Shown here one piece after another: positions 8,860-17,699 of a DNA stretch of 64,000 bases. The notes below the pieces were generated by a model that searched no databases, was not told where the DNA came from, and saw nothing but the letters and a program-made list of their open reading frames with translations. Within the stretch, counting starts at the first letter, position 1; every line of letters starts with the position of its first letter. The position numbers and the translations under genes are program-made. Location of the stretch: contig NZ_CP009282.1 in assembly GCF_000758605.1 (NCBI RefSeq), positions 7,130,001 through 7,194,000 on the forward strand. Reading direction: 5' to 3'. The DNA is from Paenibacillus sp. FSL R5-0912 (lineage in GTDB: Bacteria > Bacillota > Bacilli > Paenibacillales > Paenibacillaceae).

Positions 8860-9733
8860 TTTTGAAACCTTCGCCCAGCACTTCATGGGCCTCCGTAATA
8901 ATTACAAACGCACCCGGGTCCACCGAGCGGACGATCGCCTTGAGCCTCGTAATTTCATTCTGGCCTACTACGGCCATCAGGACAGTACGATTGTCTCCGG
9001 TGTATCCGCCTTGCGCATTCAGCTTGGTCAGCCCGCGGTCCAGATCATTCAGAATCGCCTGCGAGATATCCTCTGTCTGATCGGAGATAATATACGCCAC
9101 CTTCGTGGTGCTGAAGCCAACCTCCAGCGCATTGATTACCTTGCCCGTCACGAACAGTCCGATTAGTGCATACATTGCCTGCTCCATGCCCAGCACAAAA
9201 GCAGCCAGCGTAATCACCGTACCATCCAGCAGCACGACGGACAGCGAGAAGCTGAAGCCGGTAAGCTTTTGAATAATCTGCGCGAGTATGGTCAGTCCGC
9301 CTGTTGATCCGCGTCCGCGAAAGACCAGACCGAGGCCCAGCCCCACACCGATCCCTCCATAAATAGAGGCCAGGAGCGGATTTGTAGTCGGCACCGGACC
9401 ATCCTTGGTCAGGAAGATAAACAGCGGCAGCACAAAACTCCCCAGCAGCGAGCGGATACCGTACTGTTTACCGAGGAATAGTACCCCGAGAATAAAGAGC
9501 GGAATATTAAGCGCCCACTGGGTAAAAGCCGGCTCCGCCCCAAACCAGGCCTCGGCAAGCACCGACAACCCCGATACCCCTCCGGAAGCAATCTGGTTCG
9601 GGAGAAAGAACAGGTTGAATGCCAGCCCCGTAATCAGCGAGCCGATCAGAATGAGCGCAATATCCACGGTATGACGCAGCGGCCCGTTTAGCGGAATGAG
9701 CGGAGGTTTGTTGCGTGAATTGATTTTTTGCAT
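8849..9733 (-). CDS. YitT family membrane protein (DUF161/DUF2179)
   Basis: Integral membrane protein of 294 residues. About five to six hydrophobic segments lie between residues 20 and 190, including the family stretch NQIASGGVSGLS near residue 45 and a glycine-rich GGIGVGLGLGLVFRGRGSTGG. The C-terminal cytoplasmic domain of about 80 residues (DUF2179) starts near KVAYIISD. The molecular function of the family is not established. AAGGAG lies 11 nt before the ATG. It is a single-gene unit between prfB and argC, ending in its own terminator. Confidence 0.85.
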   Translation of the reverse strand: MQKINSRNKPPLIPLNGPLRHTVDIALILIGSLITGLAFNLFFLPNQIASGGVSGLSVLAEAWFGAEPAFTQWALNIPLFILGVLFLGKQYGIRSLLGSFVLPLFIFLTKDGPVPTTNPLLASIYGGIGVGLGLGLVFRGRGSTGGLTILAQIIQKLTGFSFSLSVVLLDGTVITLAAFVLGMEQAMYALIGLFVTGKVINALEVGFSTTKVAYIISDQTEDISQAILNDLDRGLTKLNAQGGYTGDNRTVLMAVVGQNEITRLKAIVRSVDPGAFVIITEAHEVLGEGFKREA

Positions 9734-9792
9734 AGTTGCCTGTGCTCCTTAGAAGTGATGTTGCTGTATAGCAAATCCAGTCTGATCATCAG

Positions 9793-9830
9793 AAAAAAAT
9801 CCCTACACCTCCGAAGACGCGTAGGAATAT
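9793..9830 (-). terminator. Terminator after prfB
   Basis: ATTCCTAC pairs with GTAGGGAT (one G-T pair) and is followed directly by seven T residues. It lies just after the prfB stop. Confidence 0.75.
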
Positions 9831-9838
9831 CCATGCCC

Positions 9839-10952
9839 TTATTCAGTTTCCGTCTTGATCTGACTGCGCAGATAGCCGTCAATGAAGCCATCCAGGTCGC
9901 CGTCCATCACCGCTCCGACGTTGCCGGTTTCTACAGAAGTACGGTGATCCTTCACCATGCTGTAGGGGTGGAACACATAGGAACGAATCTGGCTGCCCCA
10001 GGCAATCTCCGATTGTTCGCCGCGGATCTCATCGAGATGCGCCTGCTGCTCCTGGATTTTGCGCTCATAGAGCTTGGAACGCAGCATCTTCATTGCTTGT
10101 TCCCGGTTCTTGATCTGTGAACGTTCATTCTGGCACGTTACCACGACTCCGGTTGGCAAGTGGGTAATCCGCACCGCCGAGTCCGTAGTATTGATATGCT
10201 GACCACCCGCGCCGCTGGCCCGGTACGTATCGATCTTCAGATCCTCTGTACGGATATCTACTTCCACATCATCCGCAATCTCCGGTACCACATCGCAGGA
10301 TACGAAGGAGGTATGCCGTCTGCCCGAAGAGTCAAAAGGCGAAATGCGCACCAGACGATGTACACCCTTCTCCGCCTTCAGGTATCCATATACATTGTAG
10401 CCCTTAATCAGCAGCGTTACACTCTTGATGCCCGCCTCATCGCCCGGCAAATAATCAAGCACGTCTACCTTGAAGCCCCGCTTCTCCGCCCATCGTGTAT
10501 ACATGCGCAGCAGCATTTGGCCCCAGTCCTGGGATTCTGTTCCGCCTGCTCCTGGATGCAGCTCAAGGATCGCGTTCAGCTTATCGTACGGCTGATTGAG
10601 CAGCAGCTGCAGCTCGAACTCATCTACTCTGCTGCTTACACTGCGAATCGTTCCGGCAATCTCAGACGCAAGCGCGTCATCGCCTTCTTCATCCGCCAGC
10701 TCCGCCATCATCGCCGCATCGTCATAATCCTGCTGCAGCTTATCGTATTGATCGACCACCGACTTCACGGCGTTCATCTCGCCAATAACGCTTTGCGCCT
10801 TCTCCGGCTCATCCCAGAACCCGGGCGCTGCCATCTTCTCTTCAAAGTTCGCTATCATCTCCAGCTTAAGGTCTAAGTCAAAGTGACCCCCTAAGATTGG
10901 TTAGTTTCTTGCCTATTTCACGCAGGTCCTGCTTCACATTAGGATCGATCAC
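9839..10952 (-). CDS. prfB: Peptide chain release factor 2, programmed +1 frameshift
   Basis: Releases finished proteins at UGA and UAA. It is encoded in two frames. A 24-codon first part (VIDPNVKQDL onward) ends at CTT-TGA-C, preceded by the stimulatory AGGGGG; after a +1 slip at 10880 it continues as DLDLKLEMIANFEEK. The full product is 370 residues. SPF tripeptide (UGA recognition) lies in RISPFDSSGRR and the GGQ catalytic motif in GAGGQHINTT. The GTG start at 10952 fits known RF2 N-termini; another GTG at 10961 is possible. Product and frameshift are secure, the exact start less so. Confidence 0.93.
10878..10897 (-). promoter_or_regulatory. prfB autoregulatory frameshift site
   Basis: CTTAGGGGGTCACTTTGAC holds an internal Shine-Dalgarno-like AGGGGG three bases before CTT and the in-frame TGA stop. 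This is the classic RF2 site: low RF2 lets the ribosome slip +1, high RF2 terminates at UGA. Confidence 0.95.
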
Positions 10953-11079
10953 TTGGATCACATCACCTTTCAAAATAAAATATTGCGCCGGCCGCTGGGT
11001 TTGGAGGTTTTGCGGACAGGGGGAGATACAGCTTCTGCTCGCTGCATCATTGCTCTTAAGAAATGCCTATCGGTGTACG

Positions 11080-11217
11080 CCGTAACTGCGGGGAATGTTT
11101 GGACTTCCGGCCGCTGTTAGGATTGAATTTCCTCATCTAAACTGCTTATCGCAGTAGAAATTCAATCCTAAAGGCGGACGCTGACGCTCCTACAGTTCCA
11201 AACTTCCCCTCCGCCAC
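11080..11217. repeat. Dispersed hairpin repeat, family A, complete copy 2
   Basis: It has the same boundaries as the copy at 2391 (GGACTTCCGGCCGCTG on the left, AGGCGGACGCTGACGCTCC on the right, then TACAGTTCCAAA). The 55-bp centre is unrelated in sequence. TTAGGATTGAATTTC pairs perfectly with GAAATTCAATCCTAA, and the inner hairpin is ACTGC-TTATC-GCAGT. The element lies in the 571-bp prfB-secA gap. I see no gene in the rest of that gap (10953-11079 and 11348-11523). Confidence 0.75.
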
Positions 11218-11293
11218 TTCCACCTCAATTGCAGCTCTGCAGAGCCATTCCGTTCGCTTCGCTTGAAGCAATTACCCCATTCCTGCAAACATC

Positions 11294-11347
11294 CAAAAAA
11301 GCGGCCGGGCCGCAAACGGGGAGTCCCCCGGGCCCAGCCGCTTTTAT
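11294..11347 (-). terminator. Terminator after secA
   Basis: AAAAGCGGC-T-GGGCC pairs with GGCCC-G-GCCGCTTTT around a GC-rich tip, followed by six T residues. It lies about 175 bp beyond the secA stop. Confidence 0.75.
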
Positions 11348-11523
11348 TGTCATTATAACCTAAGAACTTATGAGCAAGACTATTCTGTGAAAAGTATTCG
11401 CAGCTTGATGCCTGCTCATTATTTCACGAGAAACTAGCAGAATCAGCCGTGCCGTTCCTTTTATAGATAGCGCCGTTCCAGCGAGAGTTCACTTAACCCT
11501 GCAGAGCCGCAACTCTGTTTCTC

Positions 11524-14028
11524 TTACGCCTGACCGTGACAGTTCTTATATTTCTTGCCGCTGCCGCAAGGGCATGGATCATTACGGCCGACTGTAGATT
11601 CCACATGCACCGGACGTTTCTCAGCAGGCTCAGCGTTCGTGGAGATCTTATCTTCTTCCACTACCGACTGACGCTCCTGATTCGCCTCGATGTGCGCCTT
11701 CATGATGTAGGTCGCCACTTCTTCCTGAATGTTCGCCGTCATGGCATTGAACATTTCGAAGCCTTCGAACTGATATTCGCGAAGCGGATCGGTACCGCCG
11801 TAAGCACGGAGGTGAATCCCTTGACGAAGCTGATCCATAGCATCGATATGATCCATCCATTTGCTGTCTACGGAACGAAGTACAATGACCTTCTCGAATT
11901 CACGTACCAGCTCAGCGCCGAGACGTTCTTCACGTGCAGCATATTTCTCAAGCACACGGGCGAAGATGAATTCGATGATTTCTTCTACTTCCTTGCCCCA
12001 TAGATCATCACGGGTCAGGGAGTCTTCCTCCAGCAATTTGCTGTTCACATAATCCGCAACCTCTTGCAGCTCCCAGTTCTCCGGGATATCGTCACTGCAG
12101 TGGGCATTAACAATACGGTCAACAACCGGCTTGATCATTTCCACCACAACGTCTTTGATATTGTCAGACTCGAGAATTTCGCGGCGCTGCTTGTAGATAA
12201 TCTCACGCTGCTGATTCATCACGTCATCATATTGCAATACGACTTTACGGATATCGAAGTTGTTGCCTTCCACCCGTTTCTGGGCAGATTCAACCGCTTT
12301 GGTAATCATACGGCTCTCAATCGGCTGATCCTCTTCGAATCCAAGACGGTCCATCATGTTCAGCACGTTGTCCGCGCCAAAACGTTTCATCAATTCATCC
12401 CCAAGCGACAGGTAGAACTGTGTGGAACCCGGGTCACCCTGACGTCCGGCACGTCCGCGCAGCTGGTTATCGATACGGCGTGATTCATGACGTTCTGTAC
12501 CAATAATATGCAGACCGCCAAGATCGGTCACGCCTTCGCCCAATACGATATCCGTACCGCGTCCAGCCATATTCGTAGCAATTGTTACGGTTCCCGGCTG
12601 ACCGGCATAAGAGATGATTTCAGCTTCTGCAGCATGATGCTTCGCGTTCAGCACCTGGTGTCTGACACCTTTGCGTTTCAGCATTTCAGATACGCGTTCG
12701 GAGTTCTCAATCGATACCGTACCTACAAGCACCGGCTGATTCTTTTTGTGGCGTTCCACAATTTCAGCGACTACAGCGTTGAACTTGCCATTCTCGCTTT
12801 TGTAGACCACGTCCGGCATATCGACACGCTGATTCGGTTTGTTGGTAGGTACCTGGAGGACTTCCAGACCGTAGATTTTCTTGAATTCCTCTTCTTCTGT
12901 CTTCGCAGTACCGGTCATTCCACCAAGCTTGCGGTACATACGGAAGTAGTTCTGGAAGGTGATTGTAGCCAGCGTCATGCTCTCATTCTGGACCTCAATC
13001 TCTTCCTTAGCTTCGATAGCCTGGTGCAGCCCATCGCTGTAACGGCGGCCCTGCATCAGACGTCCGGTGAACTCATCGACGATCATAACCTCGTCTTCGT
13101 TGACCACATAGTCGACATCCCGGCGCATAATTGCATTTGCCTTCAACGCTTGTACGATATGATGGTTCAGCGTAACGTGACTGTGATCATATAGATTCTC
13201 TATGCCAAAGGCACGTTCAGCTACAGCAACGCCCTTCTCGGTTAAAGCAACAGACTTCACCTTAATATCAACAGTGTAGTCTTCTTCGGCAGTCAGCTTC
13301 TTCACGAAACGGTCTGCTGCATAATACAGCTCTGTCGATTTCTCAGCTTGTCCGGAAATGATCAGAGGCGTACGGGCTTCATCGATGAGGATGGAATCGA
13401 CTTCGTCAATAATACAGAAATACAGCGGACGCTGTACCATCTGTTCCTTATAGAGCACCATGTTGTCACGCAGATAGTCAAAACCAAACTCATTATTCGT
13501 GCCATACGTAATATCGCAGGCATACGCTGCTTGTTTATCATTATGGTCCATGCCGTTGAGGTTGACCCCAACCGTCATGCCCAGAAAGTTATAGATTTGC
13601 CCCATTTGTGCGCTGTCGCGCTGAGCCAGATAATCATTTACGGTTACGACATGCACGCCTTTGCCCAAGAGTGCATTCAGATATACCGGCAGTGTACCTA
13701 CCAGCGTCTTGCCTTCCCCGGTCTTCATTTCGGAGATCCGGCCTTCATGCAGCGCCATACCCCCAACTAACTGAACGTCAAAATGCCGCATGCCCAGCGT
13801 CCGTTTGGAAGCTTCGCGTACGGTTGCAAATGCCTCGGGAAGAATCTCTTCCAAGGTTTCACCCTTCTCAAGACGGGCACGGAACTCTACCGTCTTAGCC
13901 TGCAGCTCTTCATCCGTAAGCGATACGAAATCCGGCTCCAAACCATTGATTACTTCGACCGTCTTCATGAGACGTTTGACATCACGTTCATTAACGTCGC
14001 CAAATATTTTTTTTACAAGTCCTAGCAT
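11524..14028 (-). CDS. secA: Preprotein translocase ATPase SecA
   Basis: Motor of the Sec export pathway at the cytoplasmic membrane. 834 residues. Walker A region MKTGEGKT at residues 101-108, Walker B-type IIDEVDSILIDEA near residue 207, and the helicase motif region RAGRQGDPGSTQF. The zinc-binding tail CPCGSGKKYKNCHG at the C-terminus binds SecB or ribosomes in other species. GGGG lies 8 nt before the ATG. Order hpf-secA-prfB is the same as in Bacillus subtilis. Confidence 0.98.
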   Translation of the reverse strand: MLGLVKKIFGDVNERDVKRLMKTVEVINGLEPDFVSLTDEELQAKTVEFRARLEKGETLEEILPEAFATVREASKRTLGMRHFDVQLVGGMALHEGRISEMKTGEGKTLVGTLPVYLNALLGKGVHVVTVNDYLAQRDSAQMGQIYNFLGMTVGVNLNGMDHNDKQAAYACDITYGTNNEFGFDYLRDNMVLYKEQMVQRPLYFCIIDEVDSILIDEARTPLIISGQAEKSTELYYAADRFVKKLTAEEDYTVDIKVKSVALTEKGVAVAERAFGIENLYDHSHVTLNHHIVQALKANAIMRRDVDYVVNEDEVMIVDEFTGRLMQGRRYSDGLHQAIEAKEEIEVQNESMTLATITFQNYFRMYRKLGGMTGTAKTEEEEFKKIYGLEVLQVPTNKPNQRVDMPDVVYKSENGKFNAVVAEIVERHKKNQPVLVGTVSIENSERVSEMLKRKGVRHQVLNAKHHAAEAEIISYAGQPGTVTIATNMAGRGTDIVLGEGVTDLGGLHIIGTERHESRRIDNQLRGRAGRQGDPGSTQFYLSLGDELMKRFGADNVLNMMDRLGFEEDQPIESRMITKAVESAQKRVEGNNFDIRKVVLQYDDVMNQQREIIYKQRREILESDNIKDVVVEMIKPVVDRIVNAHCSDDIPENWELQEVADYVNSKLLEEDSLTRDDLWGKEVEEIIEFIFARVLEKYAAREERLGAELVREFEKVIVLRSVDSKWMDHIDAMDQLRQGIHLRAYGGTDPLREYQFEGFEMFNAMTANIQEEVATYIMKAHIEANQERQSVVEEDKISTNAEPAEKRPVHVESTVGRNDPCPCGSGKKYKNCHGQA

Positions 14029-14123
14029 GGTTAACCCCTTTCATGCAACACAGATGGTGGAACCGAGCCCATCCTCAACAAATTGAAAGGGCCATATATG
14101 ATTTCGATTCCGCTGCTTCATAA

Positions 14124-14152
14124 ATTGTAACAGTTTGTAAGAGAAGCCGCAA
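14124..14152 (-). promoter_or_regulatory. Candidate secA promoter
   Basis: -35 TTGCGG, 17-bp spacer, -10 TACAAT, about 95 nt before secA. The -35 is poor, so the call is tentative. The rest of the 311-bp secA-hpf gap holds only the hairpin at 14242-14273. Confidence 0.35.
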
Positions 14153-14241
14153 TACAAGCTGCCGCAACCTTATTCTGCATAATGCCTTTTCATAGAAACA
14201 GATGAGGTATTCTTTCCTGTCCCTTCTGTATATACGCACAA

Positions 14242-14273
14242 GAGCCCTATTCGCTTGAAGCGAATAGGGGCTC
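14242..14273 (-). terminator. Hairpin after hpf, probable terminator
   Basis: GAGCCCCTATTCGCTT and AAGCGAATAGGGCTC form an almost perfect 14-15 bp stem with a minimal loop. The following sequence TTGTGCG is only weakly T-rich, so termination efficiency is uncertain. Confidence 0.55.
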
Positions 14274-14339
14274 GTCTAATTGTCCACGTCAGGCTGAAAC
14301 GAAAGCCCTTCCTTATTCCAGCAATTTCCGGTTAGCAGG

Positions 14340-14903
14340 TTAGTTCTGTTCGATCAAACCATACTTGCCGTCATCGCGTTTGTAAACAACGCTAACTTCA
14401 GAAGTGTCGATGTTGGAGAATACGAAGAAAGTATGTCCAATCATGTTCATTTGCAGAATCGCTTCTTCCACATCCATAGGCTTCAAGGTGAATCGTTTAT
14501 TCCGCACAACCTCAAGATCATCATAATCCTGTTCCTGATCCTCAACAGCTACGGCATTGCCTGAACCTTCTACGAACAAGGTCTTCAAGCTGCCTTCCTG
14601 GCGGAATTTGCGATTAAGTTTGGTCTTGTGCTTGCGGATCTGACGTTCCAGCTTGTCCACTACGGCATCGATGGATGCATACATATCATCGCTGCGGTCT
14701 TCCGCACGAAGCGTCACACCTGCCAGCGGGATTGTAACTTCCACCGTATGAAGGCCGCGAACGACGCCAAGCGTCACATATCCTTCTGAGGTAGGGGGTG
14801 CATCGAAATACTTCTCAAGTCTGCTGAGCTTCTTATCAACATAGTCTCTCAAAGCGTCGGTCACTTCAATTTGTTGACCTCGAATGCTGAATTGCATGGG
14901 CAC
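14340..14903 (-). CDS. hpf: Ribosome hibernation promoting factor, long form
   Basis: Binds the 30S decoding region and, through its C-terminal domain, dimerises ribosomes into inactive 100S particles in stationary phase or stress. 187 residues: N-terminal S30AE domain (about 1-105, starting MQFSIRGQQIEVTDALRDYV), a linker, then the C-terminal dimerisation domain from about residue 125 (KRFTLKPMDVEEAILQMNMIGH). The ribosome site is AAAGGAGGAG. A second ATG (MQFSIRG) lies two codons downstream. Confidence 0.95.
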   Translation of the reverse strand: MPMQFSIRGQQIEVTDALRDYVDKKLSRLEKYFDAPPTSEGYVTLGVVRGLHTVEVTIPLAGVTLRAEDRSDDMYASIDAVVDKLERQIRKHKTKLNRKFRQEGSLKTLFVEGSGNAVAVEDQEQDYDDLEVVRNKRFTLKPMDVEEAILQMNMIGHTFFVFSNIDTSEVSVVYKRDDGKYGLIEQN

Positions 14904-14924
14904 TCCTCCTTTGTTTACCTTTTC

Positions 14925-14935
14925 ATTATAGCAAA
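14925..14935 (-). promoter_or_regulatory. Extended -10 promoter of hpf
   Basis: TTTGCTATAAT is a perfect extended -10 element (TGN-TATAAT) about 25 nt before the hpf start. No convincing -35 is seen at 17 bp. No SigB or SigH site was recognised. Confidence 0.5.
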
Positions 14936-15022
14936 TTGTCAGGGCTAAGTAAAAAACAAATCATGACAGCCTTTACATTTAGCTAACAAAAGATGTCACC
15001 GCCCTGTCTTAAACAATAAACA

Positions 15023-15058
15023 GGTCCGGCTAGCGCATAAACTCGCCCTGGCCGGACC
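15023..15058 (-). terminator. Terminator after the SLH protein gene
   Basis: GGTCCGGC-C-AG pairs with CT-A-GCCGGACC, with extra GCG/CGC pairs around the loop. A T-rich tail (TGTTTATTGTTT) follows. Confidence 0.6.
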
Positions 15059-15159
15059 CATTACAGCTACAATAGTATCTCACTTTGAAGCGAAGATTAT
15101 GAATGATTGCTGACATACTGCATGTTGCAGATAGTAGCGTCTGTGTCCATTCATATTAC

Positions 15160-16608
15160 TTATTTGGTCTGGATACGCAGAATCTCTACTGGGGAGAAGT
15201 TACCATTAGAACCCGTGATGAAAAAGATTTTATAGGCTGTGTTGGAAGTCAGTCCGGTTAGCGCAAAGGTATGCTTTACAACTGGAGATACCGTAGAATT
15301 CGGACCAGTAAAAGTTCCCGTTAAGACAACGCCAGCACTATTCTTTCCTTCAGAAATCTGTTGTGCTGTAGGATCAGCTTCCGTTGCTTTGACTACAACA
15401 TATTTCAGCGGTGTTGGTGCGCCACTCTGCCCGTATTTCGCATACACAGCAGCAGTTACAGTCCCTATGTTGTCAATCCCCACCTGAGTAAGTGATGTGT
15501 TACTGCTTGCTGCTGTTTTCAATCGAAGCGGTGTTACGCCAGACCAATTGCCTGAATTATCTGCCAGAGCAACATATACGGTATATTCAGTACCTGCACT
15601 CAGACCATATACAGAGAACGCAACGCTTGTGTTGGCAGTGACTGCTGTTTTGCCGGAATGAACGCCTGCTGCTCCTGCACTAGTCAATCCGTCTTTCACT
15701 TGTGCTGCAGTTGGTGCTGTTACGTTCATGCTGTAAGGAGCAACTACATAATATACTGCTCCTGTTACCGAAGGCGTAACATATACATCAGCAGTAACCG
15801 AACCCACATGACCGTACGTCACATTGCTTACAGAAGGCACAGTAGCGTTGCCGCCACCACCGCCAGTGCCACCACCACTACCACCGGTAACCGGGGTTGC
15901 TGTTGGGCTGGTGCTTGGCACAGGTGTTGCTGTAGGAGCAGGCGTTGCCGTAGGGGCCGGTGTAGGTGTTACTCCACCAGTGCCGGACGGTTTATAGACA
16001 ACAGAGTTACTGATGATTCCGACCGCTTCGGCCCGTGTAAGTGATTTCTTTGGTCCGAAGGTTCCGTCCGGATAACCATTAATAATCTTCTTGTCTGCTG
16101 CTGCTACCACCGCACCTTTGGCCCAGGCTGCTACTTGGGCACTGTCCTTGAACTTAAGTGTAGTGGAGCTTGTACTCAGCTTCAGCACTTTGGCTGCAAT
16201 GACAGCCGCTTCCTGCCGGGTAAGCGGATTGCTGGCGCGGAAGGTATTATTCTCATACCCGCCGATGTAACCGGCCTTTACGGCTTTGGCTACTTCGCTG
16301 TAGACCCAATTTGTGCTTTTGACATCCTTGAAGCGAATGGAAGCCGTTTCGGTGAACCCGAACAGGCGATTGATCAGTGCCACATACTCACCACGGGTAA
16401 TAGCCTTGTTCGGCTTCACCGTTCCGTCAGGATAGCCGCCCAGGTATCCTTTATCCAGCCAGCTCTGCAGTTGCTTCTGTGCCCAGTGACCTTTAATGTC
16501 TTTGGGGGTAGCCGCAGCTGACACACTGCCTAGTGATCCGAGCAACATCGAAATACCAAGTAATCCGGCCATAAGGCCACGCCATGTTTTCTTCATTCTT
16601 TTGTTCAT
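15160..16608 (-). CDS. SLH-domain cell-surface protein
   Basis: Exported protein of 482 residues. A signal peptide (about residues 1-32, MKKTWRGLMAG core, cleavage near VSAAA) is followed by three SLH domains at about 36-83, 93-143 and 153-200. Each contains a TRxE/TRAE-type motif and GGYPDGT-like loops. A Thr/Pro/Ala linker with TPAPTA repeats and a run of glycines comes next, then two fibronectin-like repeats (VTADVYVTP and VTAAVYAKY). SLH domains bind pyruvylated wall polysaccharide, so it should sit on the cell surface. The role of the C-terminal part is unknown. AGGAGG precedes the ATG. Confidence 0.85.
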   Translation of the reverse strand: MNKRMKKTWRGLMAGLLGISMLLGSLGSVSAAATPKDIKGHWAQKQLQSWLDKGYLGGYPDGTVKPNKAITRGEYVALINRLFGFTETASIRFKDVKSTNWVYSEVAKAVKAGYIGGYENNTFRASNPLTRQEAAVIAAKVLKLSTSSTTLKFKDSAQVAAWAKGAVVAAADKKIINGYPDGTFGPKKSLTRAEAVGIISNSVVYKPSGTGGVTPTPAPTATPAPTATPVPSTSPTATPVTGGSGGGTGGGGGNATVPSVSNVTYGHVGSVTADVYVTPSVTGAVYYVVAPYSMNVTAPTAAQVKDGLTSAGAAGVHSGKTAVTANTSVAFSVYGLSAGTEYTVYVALADNSGNWSGVTPLRLKTAASSNTSLTQVGIDNIGTVTAAVYAKYGQSGAPTPLKYVVVKATEADPTAQQISEGKNSAGVVLTGTFTGPNSTVSPVVKHTFALTGLTSNTAYKIFFITGSNGNFSPVEILRIQTK

Positions 16609-16803
16609 CCTCCTGAGTGTTTGATGGGCATAGGCTTCACTGCATGTCTTCTTATCTAGGTTCTTTTCGGAAGCATACGCCTAAGTTAATAATGGGGTGC
16701 TATCTAGGCAACAATAAGCCCAACATCTCTCATTACCCATATTTTGGAGGGAACTAACGGATTCTTGAAATAAAACTATACAAAGTGTCTAATGATGTGT
16801 CTT
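16609..16803 (-). other. Long, possibly structured leader of the SLH gene
   Basis: A weak promoter-like pair (AAGACA, 17 bp, TATAGT at 16775-16803) lies about 165 bp before the SLH gene. The leader between can fold into nested stems (ATGGG with CCCAT; GCCTA with TAGGC), and CCTAGATA occurs twice. It matches no riboswitch class I know. Confidence 0.3.
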
Positions 16804-16841
16804 TTCCGCCTTATGTTGCGCGTCATTTGTTAGGTGAACGT

Positions 16842-16873
16842 AAAAAAGACCCCGGGGAATATCCCCAAGGTCT
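16842..16873 (-). terminator. Terminator after the cold-shock gene
   Basis: AGACCTTGGGGA pairs with TCCCCGGGGTCT (mismatched centre pairs), loop TAT, followed by six T residues. Confidence 0.8.
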
Positions 16874-16936
16874 AACGCTAGCGTTGTCTCAATTGCTAAC
16901 CATCTACCATATATGTAGGTCGGCTTCGCCGGATGA

Positions 16937-17134
16937 TTATAATTTGATGACGTTAGCTGCTTGTGGTCCGCGTGCGCCTTCAACGATATCGAACTCTACG
17001 GATTGGCCTTCGTCCAATGTCTTGAAACCGTCAGTTTGAATCGCGGAGAAGTGTACGAATACGTCGCCACCATCGGCAGTTTCGATGAAACCATAACCTT
17101 TTTCTGCGTTAAACCATTTTACTTTACCTTCCAT
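16937..17134 (-). CDS. Cold-shock protein, CspA family
   Basis: Single-stranded nucleic-acid binding protein of 65 residues, one cold-shock domain. RNP1 KGYGFIE is at residues 12-18 and RNP2 VFVHF at 26-30. These small proteins melt RNA structure and are abundant at low temperature or in rapid growth. It is a single-gene unit with its own strong promoter and terminator. Which Csp paralogue it is cannot be said from sequence alone. Confidence 0.95.
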   Translation of the reverse strand: MEGKVKWFNAEKGYGFIETADGGDVFVHFSAIQTDGFKTLDEGQSVEFDIVEGARGPQAANVIKL

Positions 17135-17187
17135 TGACTAAACATTCCCTTCGTCATCAGATGAACGTGAGTCTTGCTCACAATTCG

Positions 17188-17217
17188 ACTATACCACCGC
17201 TGCTTCTCTATTGTCAA
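17188..17217 (-). promoter_or_regulatory. Sigma-A promoter of the cold-shock gene
   Basis: -35 TTGACA (perfect), 18-bp spacer, -10 TATAGT. The start should be near 17181, giving a leader of about 47 nt, shorter than the long leaders of cold-induced csp genes. Confidence 0.7.
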
Positions 17218-17300
17218 TTGGAATAGTAAATGTTTACTTGCAATATTTTACCAGACAATAATTGACCTCGAAAAAGGATAGATTCAGTGATACAAGATAC

Positions 17301-17340
17301 AAAAAAAGGAGCAGACGCTATTAAAATACCCGCCCGCTCC
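17301..17340 (-). terminator. Terminator after fliT
   Basis: GGAGC and GCTCC arms with partly paired GC-rich inner sequence, followed by seven T residues. It marks the end of the flagellar block. Confidence 0.65.
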
Positions 17341-17363
17341 CCAGCTGAAACATCTGGATTTTA

Positions 17364-17699
17364 TTATTTTTTTCGGTCCATTAGAATGCTGTCTGGGGTG
17401 TAGCCTACCTCGTAGGCATTGCGTTGGGCTTTGGCTTGGTTGCGCTTCTGCAGCCAGTCTTTGGCTTCCAGCCGGTGGGCATTCATCCGGGCCATGATGG
17501 CTGGGTCATGTTCCATAATTCGACGAAGTACATCTTTTTGTGCAGAGGTCATCTGACAGATTTCTACTTCTTTCCCGATGGCTTCGACAAGTTTCTGGCG
17601 TTGTTCCACGAAGGCTTCGAGTTCTTCATAAGTGGCATCTTCCAACTGTTGGTTCATTACCTGGGTCAATTGTTCAAGCTCCTGCAACAGATTATCCAT
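17364..17699 (-). CDS. fliT: FliT-like flagellar protein
   Basis: Predicted export chaperone for the filament cap protein FliD. 111 residues, largely helical and charged, with two probable coiled-coil helices (about 1-45 and 50-95) and no signal peptide. Assignment rests mainly on its place directly after fliS, which it overlaps by 8 bp, and on its size. FliT sequences are poorly conserved, so similarity alone would not settle this. Confidence 0.6.
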   Translation of the reverse strand: MDNLLQELEQLTQVMNQQLEDATYEELEAFVEQRQKLVEAIGKEVEICQMTSAQKDVLRRIMEHDPAIMARMNAHRLEAKDWLQKRNQAKAQRNAYEVGYTPDSILMDRKK

